In this document: one piece after another, positions 34,401-46,990 of the stretch
How positions within the stretch are numbered: position 1 is the first letter of the stretch
Layout of the letters: every line of letters begins with the position of its first letter
Notes under the pieces: model-generated
Database searches by the model: none
Seen by the model: only the letters and a program-made list of their open reading frames with translations
What the model was told of the DNA's origin: nothing
Assembly (NCBI GenBank): GCA_036583965.1
Contig: JAZBQD010000033.1
Span: forward strand, 19,429,446-19,493,445
Source: Prunella strophiata
Lineage: Eukaryota > Chordata > Aves > Passeriformes > Prunellidae
DNA length: 64,000 nucleotides
Direction of reading: 5' to 3'
Made by a program: the position numbers and the translations under genes

Positions 34401-37400
34401 AGCCCCTTGCAGGGCACTTGTGGAGAAAGGACTCCCTGGAGCTGCCAGCAGCTCTAAACCCAGCCCCAGGCAGAGCCAGGCCTTGGCAGTGGCAGCAGCA
34501 GGAGCAGCTCAGGCTCCCTGGGGCTGGCAAAGGAGCTGTGGAAAGGCTCAGCCCCCGGGGCCCAGCCCCTTCCCTCTCTGCTCTTGTGTGTGGCTACACG
34601 AGCACACAGAAGGACAAACTGGCATTGCACACGGGAGGAAGATGGACAGCTAAATTGCTCCTTCCTCCACTGACAGCGATCCTGTGGGACCCTAAGGGCT
34701 CCAGAAGGGAGCAGGGCAAGATTTCCAGAACTGATCAACTTCAGAGAAATCTTAGGGAAATGCCACCACTCAGTGACTTCTTGCCACATTGACACTGATT
34801 ATTGTGTCAGGAAATGTACATTGAGAATTTGCCTCCAACACCTGGCAAGGTCTTCAAACCACCATTCACCAGCACTTCCAAGTAATTTCAAGTCGTGATC
34901 CCATGTAGAAGGGAGCACAGACCAGAACCATTTCCATGGTGTACTGGGATCCCCTTCTGCCTTAGAGAACAGGGCAACTGCAAAAGGGTCAGGTAAGGCT
35001 GTGGGAGCCTGTGGCTCTTGGTCACTCTCAAACTTCTTTTGCAGGTTCCTGTGCCAACATCCCTGGAAGGGCAGCTGGAGCAGCCCAGTGCCCTGGGGCC
35101 TGTCTCCATCCCACACAGGAAACCCTCACTAAATGTTAGGGGAAAACTGCAGCAGGCAGTGCCACAACTATCTCTCCCAACCTCTGTCCCTCCCTCCTGC
35201 TTGCCCACCGGCTCATGGAACACCTCCCCCAGCCCAAGGGCACATAGCCAAGCCCTCTCAGGACACACTGGAGCCTTGCTCTCCCCCTCTGCCCTTTCCC
35301 CACCATGGGCACCCCATGAAGTCAGTCCCAGGTTTCAGGACGTGTCTCCACGGAGGGACCCCAGCAGGACTGCTCAGTACCCCGAGTGCCCTGAGCCTGC
35401 TCGGGATAATTCCTCTGGGCTGTGCTGGTCTTGTCCCCGGCTGTGCCCGCACTGCCAAGCAGCAGAGAGGGCAGCTCAAGGCTCAGCAGGGCTCAGGCCC
35501 AGAGGCCACAGCAATTACCCTCCTGTGACTGTGCCTGGCATCACCTCCCTTCCTGCAGGAAATGCTGCCTTCCATAGAGCCTCTCTGTCCATCCCTTGAG
35601 AAGGAAGAGGCACAGCTGGATCAGATGGAACCATTACATGTCGGGGAGGTGGCCTCTTCAGGAGGCAGTACTTGTTCCAAGATATTGATTAGGATCAGGG
35701 AAATCCTGATCCCCCCCAGGCCCTTGGGGCTGGCTATGGCACTCCCTCCTCCAGGCAGCCACCCCTAGGATGTGCCTGGGGACCAGAAATTGCAGAGGAT
35801 ATCAGGGTGTGCCTGGCCCGTGGTGCAGTTTGGGCTCCCTGTCAGCTGATGCCACATGCCTGGCTGCAGAGGCTGGGGAGAAGCTGCAGCCAGGCCAGGC
35901 TGGCAAACAGCCCTGCAGGCCGTGAAAGCAGCAGCAGGGCAGCGAGGCTGCCATGGATCCCTTCCCACTGTGCCAGGCACGGCATGTCCAGATGTGCAGC
36001 GAAAGCTCCCAGCTGCTGAGTCCCAGGGCAAGGCTGAGGGAAATGCACTCACCTTGCCCTTTGTGCAGTTCCTCCACTATTTGTTTCAGGATGCTGTTTG
36101 GCTCATGGGGTTTCCTGTGTCCTGTGCCTTTGTACTTCACTCTCGGAGGACCTTAACAGAAAGTAGTTCCATTCCCAGGAATGGATCCCACAAAACCAGG
36201 GCTCAGCCTGTGGGTCAGCAGGGACACACTACTCACCCCCTGCGATGGGAGCTGGGCTTGTGTGTAGGAATCAGCAAAGGGCAGGAAAAGTCCTCCCTGC
36301 AGACACACCTGTAACAACAACAGCCAGAGAAGCTTCTGTCACCTGGTTCCTGCCAGGTTGCCAACAATTATTCCTGGTGGCACAGGGAGAACATACCTGC
36401 AGGAGGCTCCAAGGGCTTCAAAACTTTATGCAGCCAAGCTAATGGAGAAGCATTCCCAGCAACCTCATCTAGAAGGGAGCACAAATGGGAACATTTTTCA
36501 GGACTTGTGGCGATCCCCTTCTGCCTCAGGGAACTGGCCACTACAAGAGGGTTGGGTAAGGCCGTGGGAGCCAGATGTGAATGGACATGGCTAAAGCTGC
36601 ACAGGGGCCTGGAGATCTCTGGGCTGGCTCCTGGTCACTCTCCACACTCTCTCCATGCCCTCTGCAACATCCCTGGAAAGACTGGACCAGCCCAGCGCCC
36701 TGCGGGCTGTCTAGCTTCCACAGCTGAAACACTTCCTAAAGCCCTGGGGAAAACTGCAGCAGGCAGTGCCACAAATATCCCACTGTCCCTCTGTCCCTCA
36801 TGCCCTTTCTGCTTCCCTTCCTACCTTCTTCTATCTCTCCATTCCTCTGTCCTCTGGGGACACCTCCCCCAGCCCAAGGGGACATAGCCAGGCCCTGGCA
36901 GGACACACTGGAGCCTTGCTCTCCCCCTCTGCCCTTTCCCCACCATGGGCACCCCGTGCAGTCACTCCCAGGTTTCAGGACATGTCTCCCACGGAGGGAC
37001 CCCAGCAGGACTGCTCAGTACCCGAGTGCCCTGAGCCTGCTGGGGATAATTCCTCTGGGCTGTGCCGGTCTTGTCCCGGCTGTGCCTGCACTGCCAAGCA
37101 GCAGAGAGGGCAGCTCAAGGCTCAGCAAAGCTCAGGCCCAGAGGCACAGCAATTACCTCCTGTGACTGTGCCTGGCATCGCCTCCCTTCCTGCAGCAGAG
37201 GCTGCCAATGAGCCACTGCTTCCTCTGGGAAGTGCTGCCTTCTGCACAGGCTCTCCATCCACTTCTGGAGAAAGGAAAAGGGATTGAGGGATCCGGTGGT
37301 TTTGTTCGTCATTGGGGAGGTGGCATCATAAGAAGATATTGCTTATCAAAGACATGGTTAAGAATTTGAAAATCCCTATAAACTTTTTGGATAGGCCATG

Positions 37401-39196
37401 GCCCTCCGTTCTCCAAACAGCTGCCCCTTTCTGATCTGCCCAGCGACTGGAAATTGCAGAGGATCTCAGGCCCATGTTGTAGTTTGGGCTCCCTGTCAGC
37501 TGATGCCAAATGCCTGGCTGCAGAGGCTGGGCAGAAGCTGCAGCCAGGCCAGGCTGGGAAACAGCCCTGCAGGCCGTGAAAGCAGCAGCAGGGCAGCGAG
37601 GCTGCCATGGATCCCTTCCTGCTGTGCCAGGCACAGCATGTCCAGATGTGCAGCGAAAGCCCCCGGCTGCTGAGTCCCAGGGCAAGGCTGAGGGAAATGC
37701 ACCCACCTTGTCCTGCCTCCATAATTTCTTTCGGCATTTGATTCATGTGTTCTGATGGCTCGTGGGGTTTCTTGTGTTCTGTAGCTTTGTTCTTTCCTGT
37801 TGGAGGACCTTAGAGCAACAGAGTTCCATTTCCCAGGAATGGATCCCAGAAAACCAGGGCTCAGCCTGTGGGGTCAGCAGGGACACACTACTCACCCCTG
37901 CGATGGGAGCTGGGCTTGTGTGTAGGAAACAGCAAAGGAGCTGGAGAAGTCGTCTCTGCAGACACACCTGTAACTCAACAGCCACAGCAGCTTCTGCCAT
38001 CGCTGCTGATCTGCACGGGCACCACTGAGCCGCAGGAGCGGTGAGGGGATCGTGCAGGGCGAGGGCACACACGTGCATGGTTCTGTCCTGGCACCTGCAG
38101 CCATGCCCCCCTGGCCGAGCTTTGGGCTCTGAGCTGGCAGCTCTCCCTGGGGAAAGGCCTTGACCTACCCTCACCATCTCCCAGAGGCTCAGTCCTGGAC
38201 GTGGGTTGGGAAGCTGCACCACCTTCACCAACAGGTTCAGCTGCAAAGAAAGGCAGGACAGAACAGCTCCCATGGCACTGTAGGAGCTCCTCAGGCTGCA
38301 CAAAAGGCTCAGCACTGGGGCACAGCCCTGGGCCCAGCCTCTTCCCTCTCTGCTCTTCTCTGTGGCTGCACAGAGCACATAGAAGGACAAACTGGCATTG
38401 CACACAGGAGGAAGATGGACAGCTAAATGCTCCTTCCTCCCACTGACAGCAATCTTGTGGTATCACTATAGGCTCCAGAAGGGATCAGGGCAAGGCTTCC
38501 AGAATTCTTCAACTCTGAGTTAACATTAACAAAAATGGCAGATGAGTGAGCTCTTGCCACATGGACACTGATTATTCTGCCAGTAAAAAGGGAAATTCAG
38601 AACTTGCCTCTAGCATTCTCCAAGACCTTTAAAGTGTCATTCACCAGGACTTCCAAATCATCCAAGTCGTGATCCAAATCTAGAAGGGAGCACAGACCAG
38701 AACCATTTCCATGGTGTGCTGGGATCCCCTTCTTCCTCAGGGAACTGGGCACTGCAGGGGTGTTGGGTAAGGCTGTGGGAGCCAGTTGTGAGTGGACAAG
38801 ACCAAAGCTGCACAGGGGCCTGGGGATCAGGCTGGTTCCTGATCACTCTCCATCCCTTTGCCGGCCCTGTGCAACATTCTTGGAGAGGAAGCAGGTGCAG
38901 GCCCCTGGGGACTCTCCACGCTCTTTGCAGTCATTGTGCAACATCCCTGTGAAGGAAACTGGAGCAGCCCCAGGCCCTGGGGGCTCTCTCCCTCGCACAG
39001 AGGAAACCCTCCCTAAAGCCCTGGGGAAAACCATCCCCAGCGCTTCCCGGGGAGCAGGGAGCGCTGTCCCGGGAAAGGGGAGCCAGGCTGCCGGCTCACC
39101 TGCTCCCCGCGCTTGCAGAGGAGCAGCCTGGGCAGCCCTGGCAGGCAGGGCCACGGCCAGGAGGAGCAGGAGGAAGAGGTGCAGAGCAAGGGCCAT
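31444..39196 (-). CDS. Gene C: modular type I membrane protein, indel-rich copy
   Basis: Near-identical to gene A but continuing to the 3' end. Exons: signal 39,196-39,100; omega 38,679-38,608 (or 38,751-38,597 with stop); epsilon 38,240-38,175; alpha 37,955-37,896; beta 37,808-37,707; gamma 37,264-37,157; delta 36,468-36,397; alpha about 36,296-36,237; beta 36,151-36,053; short gamma about 35,594-35,520; omega-like about 34,977-34,807; epsilon 34,214-34,149; gamma about 33,846-33,737; transmembrane 33,115-32,946; tail from 32,399. Below about 36.3 kb many exons carry single-base indels relative to A and D, so frames break there. Either this copy is a pseudogene at its 3' half or the sequence is unpolished. 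Two poly(A) signals end the unit near 31,444. Confidence 0.5.
32160..33115 (-). pseudogene. Gene C transmembrane and tail exons, frame-disturbed
   Basis: Homologous to the gene D membrane exon: acceptor CCCCAG at 33,115, stalk, then a hydrophobic run with LMAGLLFWELIFNVV. Its donor is GTGCGT at 32,946 and extra bases shift the frame near VLESASPGRQW. The tail exon starts after CTCTCCACAG at 32,399 and in one frame reads VDPRQPSNEQASTDYIDPSG before a stop at 32,160. The conserved spacing to gene D supports real exons, but indels make the exact peptide uncertain. Confidence 0.4.
37157..38240 (-). CDS. Gene C epsilon, alpha, beta, gamma
   Basis: The intact part of gene C: epsilon 38,240-38,175, alpha 37,955-37,896, beta 37,808-37,707, gamma 37,264-37,157, all open with AG/GT sites and nearly identical to the gene A cassette. 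Sequence quality is good here, in contrast to the segment below 36.3 kb. Confidence 0.6.
39100..39196 (-). CDS. Gene C exon 1, signal peptide
   Basis: Identical in structure to gene A exon 1 (97 nt, donor GTGAGC); one visible difference replaces Arg with His in the first residues (LALHLF). Followed by omega at 38,751-38,597, which retains both the TAG inner acceptor and the AG/GCAAGT donor. Confidence 0.75.
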
Positions 39197-39366
39197 GGTG
39201 CCTTGCCCTCTGCCAGTCCCGCAGCTGCTGCTGCCACCACTGTCCTGACACCGCTGTCCCAATGTCAGCACCACTGCTGCCACCGCCGCTGCTGCCGCAA
39301 CAGTTGTGCTCAAGCACTGAGTGCTCGGTCCTTGTGGTGCTGTGCAAGCACGGGGCTCTGGGACCT

Positions 39367-39468
39367 CTGTGACCTCAGAGCCTGCTGTGACCTCAGCCTG
39401 CTGTGACCCCAGAGCCTCCTGTGACCTCAGCCTGCTGTGACCCCAGAGTCTCCTGTGACCTCACGGCC
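39367..39468. repeat. Short form of the 34-bp minisatellite upstream of gene C
   Basis: Only about two full TGACCTCAGCC/TGACCCCAGAG units lie between gene C exon 1 and the CR1 copy, against about 14 beside gene A; flanking sequence is otherwise the same. Confidence 0.85.
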
Positions 39469-39659
39469 AAGGCTGCACCTGCAGAGTGTATGAATGGACT
39501 GCCCTGATTGTAAATGTTTTGCTTCATCAAAGGGCCATTGCTCAGCAAAACCTTTGTTTTGCCTGCTGACATTTCTGGTCAGACATGTCCCTGGAGGTGC
39601 TTTTGATGGCTTCCCTCTTTTTCTGGATATTCATTTTGAGCAGATCCATGCTGAGATAT

Positions 39660-40378
39660 TCTACTGTAATAAACAGAATCACTGAATTACAGAATATGCT
39701 TAGTTGGAAGTGCCTCACAAGGATCATGAAGTCCAGGTGTTCGCCCTGCACAGGAGCATCCTCAAGAGTCACACCAGGTGCTTGAGAGTGTTGTCCAATT
39801 GCTTTTTGAGGTCTCTCAGACTTGGTGGTACCCTTAGGTGCCTGTTTCAGTGCCCAACCATACTCTGAATAAAGAACCTTTTTTCTAATATCCAACCTAA
39901 TTCTCCCTGACACAGCTTCAGGCTATTCCCTATCACTGGGGACAACAAAAAGAGATCCGTTCTTGCCTCTCCTCTTACTATCCTAAGGAAGTCAAGAGAC
40001 CCTGATCAGGTCTCCCATCAGTCTCCTCCAGGCAGAAGAGACAAACAGTCCTCTGCTGCTCTTAACACACCTTCCCCTTAGGGCCTTCAGCATATTCACT
40101 GCCCTCCTTTGAACACTCTTTTTTATATTGCAGTGATCAAAATATCAGAAATATTTGAGGTGAGGCTGCCCCAGTGCAGAGCAGAGAGGGACAATCCCCT
40201 CCCTGGCCTAACTGGCCATGCTGGGCCTGGTGCCCCCCAGAACAGGGATGTCCCCCCTGGCTGCCAGGGCACTGCTGACGCATATCCAACTTTCCATCCA
40301 CTAGGATTCCCAAGTCCTTTTGCATGGTGCTGCTCTCCAGCATCTCATTCCCCAGCCTGTCCATACATCCAGGGATGC
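39660..40378 (-). mobile_element. CR1 LINE fragment, second copy
   Basis: Duplicate of the CR1 at 6,490-7,216 with the same truncation and RT remnant (40,364-40,137), differing by small indels. Confidence 0.85.
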
Positions 40379-40490
40379 ACCATTGTTATAATTTTTGCCT
40401 TGAGCCATGTCTTTTAAGCTCTCGGCTATATACAGTACACCTAAGATAGCTCAGCTACCTCAGAAGGCATAAAATGAGCAGGATGGCTCC

Positions 40491-43400
40491 TGTAGTGGTG
40501 TTGGAAGCAGAAGGTTTTAATAAAAGGCAAAATAACAAAGAGAAAACTGAGCCAGTTGCAAGCAAGCCTTGCTCCTGGTAAAACACCTTACTAAAGTGAT
40601 TAGCTTCTTTGTTCACTTGCTTTTTTAGTAAATTGCCCAGGTGGGACTTCTTTGCTTCTATTCAATTAGCTGTCCTTAAATTTGAGGTGAAGTCCCTCTG
40701 ATCCTATAAGGTGTCTCCTTTGTTAACAGAGGAAAAAAACTTCTGGGCTTTTTCCTTTTGAAGAGACAAAGGATAGTTTTGTTACTCTGCCAACAGGGGG
40801 CACATTCCTACATCTTACCCTTTTCTATATATTTAAAAAGAAAAGAGGAGAAAGGAATATGACCTGAAAAAATCTCATTCTGTTGACAATTTGTAGTTAT
40901 ACTAATAATTCTTAAATTTGCTTATAATCTTCTATCTTAACTTTGGTAAAGTGTTTTCCCAGGCAAGCTTTAAATTTCTGGCTATATATCATTTGAACAT
41001 ATAGAACTTCTAAGCATTTTTAAACATATGATTTAGAGGTAGGTTAACAACTTTTTAACACAACAATAATAGCTTACAGAACTTTTTCAGTGCAAAACTA
41101 TTTTTTAAACAATTTTAACTAGTGCAAACTTGGAAAACAGACTCTGCTTCCAGCTGTCACTCAGTTGTTTGTGCTTTCTTCTTCTGGTGTCCTCTGCTGC
41201 TCTTGGATTGGCTGTACCTGTGGCTTGATGTTCTTGGCAGGGATCCATCAAAGACCTGCATTTGTTGAGATGCATGCAAACCCCCTCCCCCAAGTCACAA
41301 GAAGATAGGGTCCTGAAATTTGTCCTGTCTCTGGATCCTTGATGAAGACTGGTGGCCTTTCCTTGAGCTTTGCTTGACTGGTATTGCTGAAATGTCTGAA
41401 AATTGGTGGTACCTGCTCCACAAAATAATTATTTAAGAACTTAAAAACATATATAGCTTTATTCAGCCTCTCTATTGTAGAAAGTGTTTCCATCCCTCCT
41501 TTTTGCCTTTCAAGGATCATTTTCAGAGATCTGTGAGCTCCTTCTACAATAGATTGGCCTGTGGAAGAATGTGGGATGCCTTTGGCTATGTTGATACCCC
41601 AGGTTTTGAAAAATTCCTGCAGTTTGTTAGAAATGTAGGCTGGTCCGTTGTCCGTTTTGACTTCTTGAGGAATACCTAGGGATGCAAATGCTTGTAAGAA
41701 ATGCTTAATTACATCTCTACTCTTTTCTCCTTGATGTGCAGAAGCAAAAATTGCTCCTGAGAATGTGTCTATTGATACATGTATATGTTTGAACCTTGCA
41801 AATGACTGATACTGAGTGATGTCAGCTTGCCATATCTATAGGCTATTTAAGCCTCGAGGGTTAACTCCTGTTGCTACTGCTGGTATGGCTAATTTTTGGC
41901 AATTTGGGCAGTGATTGAATAATTGCTTTTGCCTGATTTTGAGAGATGTTAAACATTCTTACTAAAGCAGGTGCATTTTGATGATAGAAAGCATGGCTCA
42001 TTTTTGCCTGTTCAACAACATTAAGAAGTGTATTTTGGACTGACATGGCTAATAAATCAGCCATGGCATTGCCTTCTGCTAGGAAAGCCTGGAAGTGAAG
42101 AATGTGAGCGAATATGCATTGCGAAGTAAGGTTCCTGTCAAATGGAAAGAAGCAAGATTAATTTTTTGAGCAAACCGTATAGCTGGTCATTGGAAACCTC
42201 TTTTAGCAGAGACCCTTCTGCTCTGTCCACAACACCTGCAACATAGAATGAATCTGTTACCAGATTAAAAGGAAAAGTGAATTTTGAAAAGGTCTGTACG
42301 ACGGCTGCTAACTCTTATTTGTGTAGAACTGTCTACTTTCTCAATATCTGATTCCCATTTTTTGGTCTCTGGATTTTGCCAAGCAATCACAGATTTTTTA
42401 GACTTCCCAGAACCGTCTGTAAAAAATGTGATTGCGTCTAGGGGTGTACGACTTTTTAAAGGCTTGTGAATTAACTTTAAAGATGAACTTAGTAGCTCAT
42501 GTTTTGGACAATTGACTGAAATCTTTCCTGTAAAATTCTCTAGGGCAAATTGTATAACCTCTGAATTTTGAATTAAGCATTCCAAATAGATGGATGTGAC
42601 AGGCAGAAAGATTTCTGCAAAATCCTTTCCTGCAAGGGAAAACATTCGCGATCTAGCCTTAATAATTAATTGCGATATAATTTCAGGGCAAGTTGTTATA
42701 GTGTTACCCAGCTGATGCGAAAGGAAAACGCATTCTAAGATTATCAGGTGGTCCTTCTTCTCTACAATCCCACTGGAATATCAAACCATGAAGCTCTGGG
42801 CTTTCTCCTAAAACTAGCAAACAAAAAAGACAAGTTAGGATTATACCGATGAGCCTGGCAGTGATTGGATGGCTTGCATCACCTTATCTAAAGCATTTTT
42901 GCTTCTTTGTTGAATTCTCGTGGTGAGTTTAAAGCTGTATCTCCCTTCAACAGATCTGACAAAGGAGCTAAGTCCTTGTTTGAAAGGCCTAGTAGTGGAT
43001 GAAGCCAGTTCACAGTTGTCACGATCCGCTCGTAAGGCGGGGTGTCGTGATGGTTCGTTTTACTGATCTCAGAGTGCAAAAAACAACACAGTGGGGATTT
43101 CAGTATTAATCAAAGCAAATGCATCTTTATTGAATAACTATATTAAATGCAATAGAGAAATTAAGAGAGAGAGAAAAGAAGTGGAAGAAAGAGGGGACAT
43201 AGCTACCAACGTAGAGACGAAGTCCTCGAGGGTCCAGTCGAAGGGTCCAGTTGAAGGGTCCAGGCGAGGAGTCCGTCTGTTGCGTCGGGGAGATCTCTGA
43301 AATGCTGGTCAATTCGGGGTTCTATTATAGTCCTTTTTGGTGGGGGAGGGGGATAGGTCTTGAAATGGAATCAGTTGCAATAGTCTATGGTTATTGCAGG

Positions 43401-46400
43401 AGGGAAGGGAGGCGTAAGGGTACGAGGACGGTACGGACAGTCCATGTTCTCAGCAGTAATCAGTAATCTCAGCAGTAATCGAGAACTATTGTCTTCGTGG
43501 TCCAATAGTCACATCTGCAAGCAAACATCAGCTTGGTCATCTCGCCTTCCCCCGTGCACCTCCCCCGTGCCAGAGGTTTCAGTCTCCTTGGGAGGAGGTG
43601 AGGCTCCTCCATATAGGGGTTTCATGTCTCAGTCCTTGAGGGGAAAGGCTTCTCCCATCTCAGTCCATCAATCACAGTGGTTGTGAACAGATGAAGGGTC
43701 TTTTGTGGGGACCTCCACAGATTACCCCAGGAAAGTCCAAGCCGAGAGGTGGGGAGATTCCATGCTATTGTTCTGAAAAAATGGGTGCGGGCGAAGGAGG
43801 GCAAAGTGCCCCTTCTCCTCTCCAGTGTTCCAAGACAGCAAACACACCAGCAACAATAGCTTGGCAGACCAGAGGTTCTGCTCGGGCCCAGAATTTAGCA
43901 AGCAACCCGACTAGGGTCTTTTCAGTGGTCCCAGTTCTGTCCTTTCCCGACGATCGTGAGGCAAGATGAGGAAACTTTTGGACGGAGTCCGACAAGAGTT
44001 CCTACTAGCTGCCGCACTTAATTAGTGTTTTGGATTTGTCCTTAGTTGGAGTGGTTGTGGAGTCACTGTCTGTTCTGTGATTCGTTATCCAATACTTCCG
44101 GAGGAAGTCTGTCTGTATTATTTCATTTTGATACGGTGAGTCCTGCATTCTCCCACTGTGAGATGAATGATCTGTTCTTGTCCTGCATTGATGCTTGGTC
44201 CTTTGATTGATACCAAAAATCATCATATAATGCAAGATGAGAAAATTTGGGATTGTGCACGAAGCATGAGGGAGAGTACTTCACTACAAAAAAATTTGGC
44301 ATATACTCAGAGAATTCCCATACCCTCTGGCAAGAACAAGCCAATGACATCTTTTACAGAAGCCTGTTGATTAATTGTTGGTATTGAAAGGCGAAACTGG
44401 GTGCGTCATCTGGATGAAAAGCGAAATCGGAAAAAAAAACTGCTTGTAAATCAATAACAGTTAACTTCCAAGCCTTGGAATCAAAGAGGCGAAGGCTAAC
44501 CTGATTGCAGAGGGATCACCCCATTTCTTGAATGACTTCATTTATTTTTCTGAGATGCCTGCAATAATCTCCATTTTCCACTAGGGGCTTTTTAATTACA
44601 AAACTGGCGTGTCCAGGGCTGTTAGTTGGAGTTAGGTGAACTTTGTTTGACTGTTTCTCTACCAACGTCTGCTCTAATGCCAAGTTTTCTCTTCTGGCAA
44701 GGGCAATGGATTAGTCCAATAGGTGTGTTGATGTCCATGTGAGTTTTTTAATGTATTAATGTCCATCAATAGCTTTTGTTAGGATCGTTTCTAGTCTCTC
44801 GCACTCCATTTAGAGAGCATGTCTCTTCCCCAAAGAACTATGTCGCAACTCCATAAATGGGCTCTTTGTATTGGCATCACGACCTTCGGGTCCCTCAATG
44901 TGACTGAGGCAAGCTAACGGTAAGCTTTCACGTGACCACCAATACCTTGCCAGTTGGTCCAGCGTGGGTACTATGGTCCGTTCCTGTGCCATTTTTCCTC
45001 CATTTCGATATCCAAGTGACGTCAGCTCCGGTGTCTTCAGGCAACAAGGGGATGGCTTTCCTGAGGTGCTTCAGGACACAGTGAGTTGAGGCTGCCCGAG
45101 CTGATGCGCCTTGTCCACGCGATGAGGGATGTGTTGCTCTGTGAAGTCTGGCAGGAGAAAAAGCTCGTGCTATGGCCAGTCCTTTGTAAAAAACATTGGA
45201 GGACCATAAAGCTACACTGGAATTTCCTGTGAACAAGTGACAGATAACACAGTTGGAATGACCTAGAAACCTTCTGCAGCATGGGACCTCCCCCTTTTTC
45301 ACTCCCACATTAAGACTGATGTGGTTTTGGCTCAGGTACCCACTGTTCCTGTGGCTATTGTGCGAGCAATGCAGTTGTTAGTGGTTACTGGCCTGGGCTG
45401 TAGACAGCTCCAGTCTGTCCCCTGGGCATATTGTGGCTCGGTATTCCTGCAAAGATCTGTTTGTAGTTCTGTGCTGGTTGCCGTAGTGTTTCTCTGGCCC
45501 ATGGTACAGTGGTTCTTGTGCCTCGCACGCCACTGATCGTGCTCTGCTGCAATTTGCCCTCAAGAGGATACGACTGTGTTGGGTGAAAACTGTTAGTATT
45601 TGATAAGGGCCTCTGGTATCCACTGTATCTGGAGCTAACCCTTCTTTTGCATTTTTGGACATTCTTCTTAAAGTGCCTCTCCTACCACAGGAATAGCATA
45701 TATCCCTTGGAATCTGCTGGTTTTCAATTGCCCCTTTAAATTCTGCAGAGCTCTTCTAAAGTTTGTGCTTGAATCGCTGCATCTTTTTTCCTGCTGTGTT
45801 ACAGTGTTTTTCCTGACTGTACTGATACATTAGCCTAGCACTTCCTGCCTGCATGGCTGCTGCATGTTCAGGGGTCCCAGTCTGTTACAAAGTCATCCAC
45901 ATCGGGTTAGGTGGGCTCAGGGTCTTTGGTAATGCACACAATACCTTTTTTGCCCGCTGGTTTGCATGGAAATTGCCAGCTGTGTATTAATAGTTCTTGT
46001 CTGGGCTTGCGCTTTGGATTTGCTTATCCAGTGGCCCCTAATTTTAAACGTCCAAAAATTTAATATATACTGTTCATCCACCCATTGTTTAATTAGGTAA
46101 AATCTACTCTGCCTTTGTTTGCAATCGTGACCTTGGAACAGGGCAGTTTTTTGCTGCTTCCGGATATCCTCAGAGTTTGTCTGTTAGGTGTCCTTGCCTG
46201 TGCTGTGGGTTTGTGGGGCTCCTTCCCTGCCCCTGGAAGCTGATCTCTATCTATATTTGCAGTGGCTGGGGTTCCTGCATAACCTCTTAAAAGGTCATTT
46301 AATACCGTTTCCAAGCCAGTTCCCACAAGAAACCTCTGTCAGAGACAGCCCAGATGTAAGTAGTTGTTTTAAATCTTGGGGGGGTGAATACATTGCTGTA

Positions 46401-46990
46401 AATATGGCTTTCTAATAGAGCTCTGAAATATGCTGAATCTCTCCATATATATCGAGAGGCTTTGCAGATACTCTTTTATTCTCTGTGAAGCTGACTGTTC
46501 CCAGTGTGACCTTCCTGCAGCTGTATATTCACTGGAAACACTTTAAGTTTTGAAGCTATGTTCCATCTCCTGTCCTGGCGGCCTCCTTTCTACCCTATGC
46601 GAGGGTCTGCTCTTTCGGTGTACTACATTCCGTCCTCCGATTTTGAGAGCCACTCACTCTGGGATGTGTATTTGTATCTATTATGTGGAATTGGCTCGCC
46701 ACACTTCCCCCAATTTGGGGTGCCACCGTTTTGGGCAGCGTCTTGTTCCATCAGGCCACAATCCGCTCCCCACGCATGCCGTGTGCATAGCCCTGTGGGT
46801 GTCCCCGTCCCGGGTAAGGCGGGCGGGGAGCAGGGGCAGGGAGGAGGATCGGGGGCCGGCCCACAGCAGGGGAGCGCCCCGCGTCAGAGGGCAGGAGCTG
46901 ATTGAGGAAATTGGAGTCCTGGGAGGCCCGAGTGATGGGACACGCCCACAAAGGGGGGAGCTCTGTAACATGGCGTCGGCCACGTGGAGT
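40491..46990 (-). mobile_element. Betaretrovirus-like ERV, second copy
   Basis: 3' LTR at 40,491-40,812, integrase remnants about 41,105-42,064, RNase H about 42,265-42,645, nested LTR 43,017-43,994, then RT, protease, dUTPase-like and gag remnants up to about 46,990. Above 43.9 kb the copy is riddled with single-base insertions and deletions absent from the first copy, so motifs such as the RT catalytic block are unreadable in one frame. Confidence 0.8.
43017..43994 (-). mobile_element. Nested solo LTR, second copy
   Basis: Same insertion point and flanks (CACAGT left, AGAGTT right) as the LTR at 9,850-10,836; 978 bp. Shared insertion site proves descent by segmental duplication or assembly duplication, not independent insertion. 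Confidence 0.75.
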
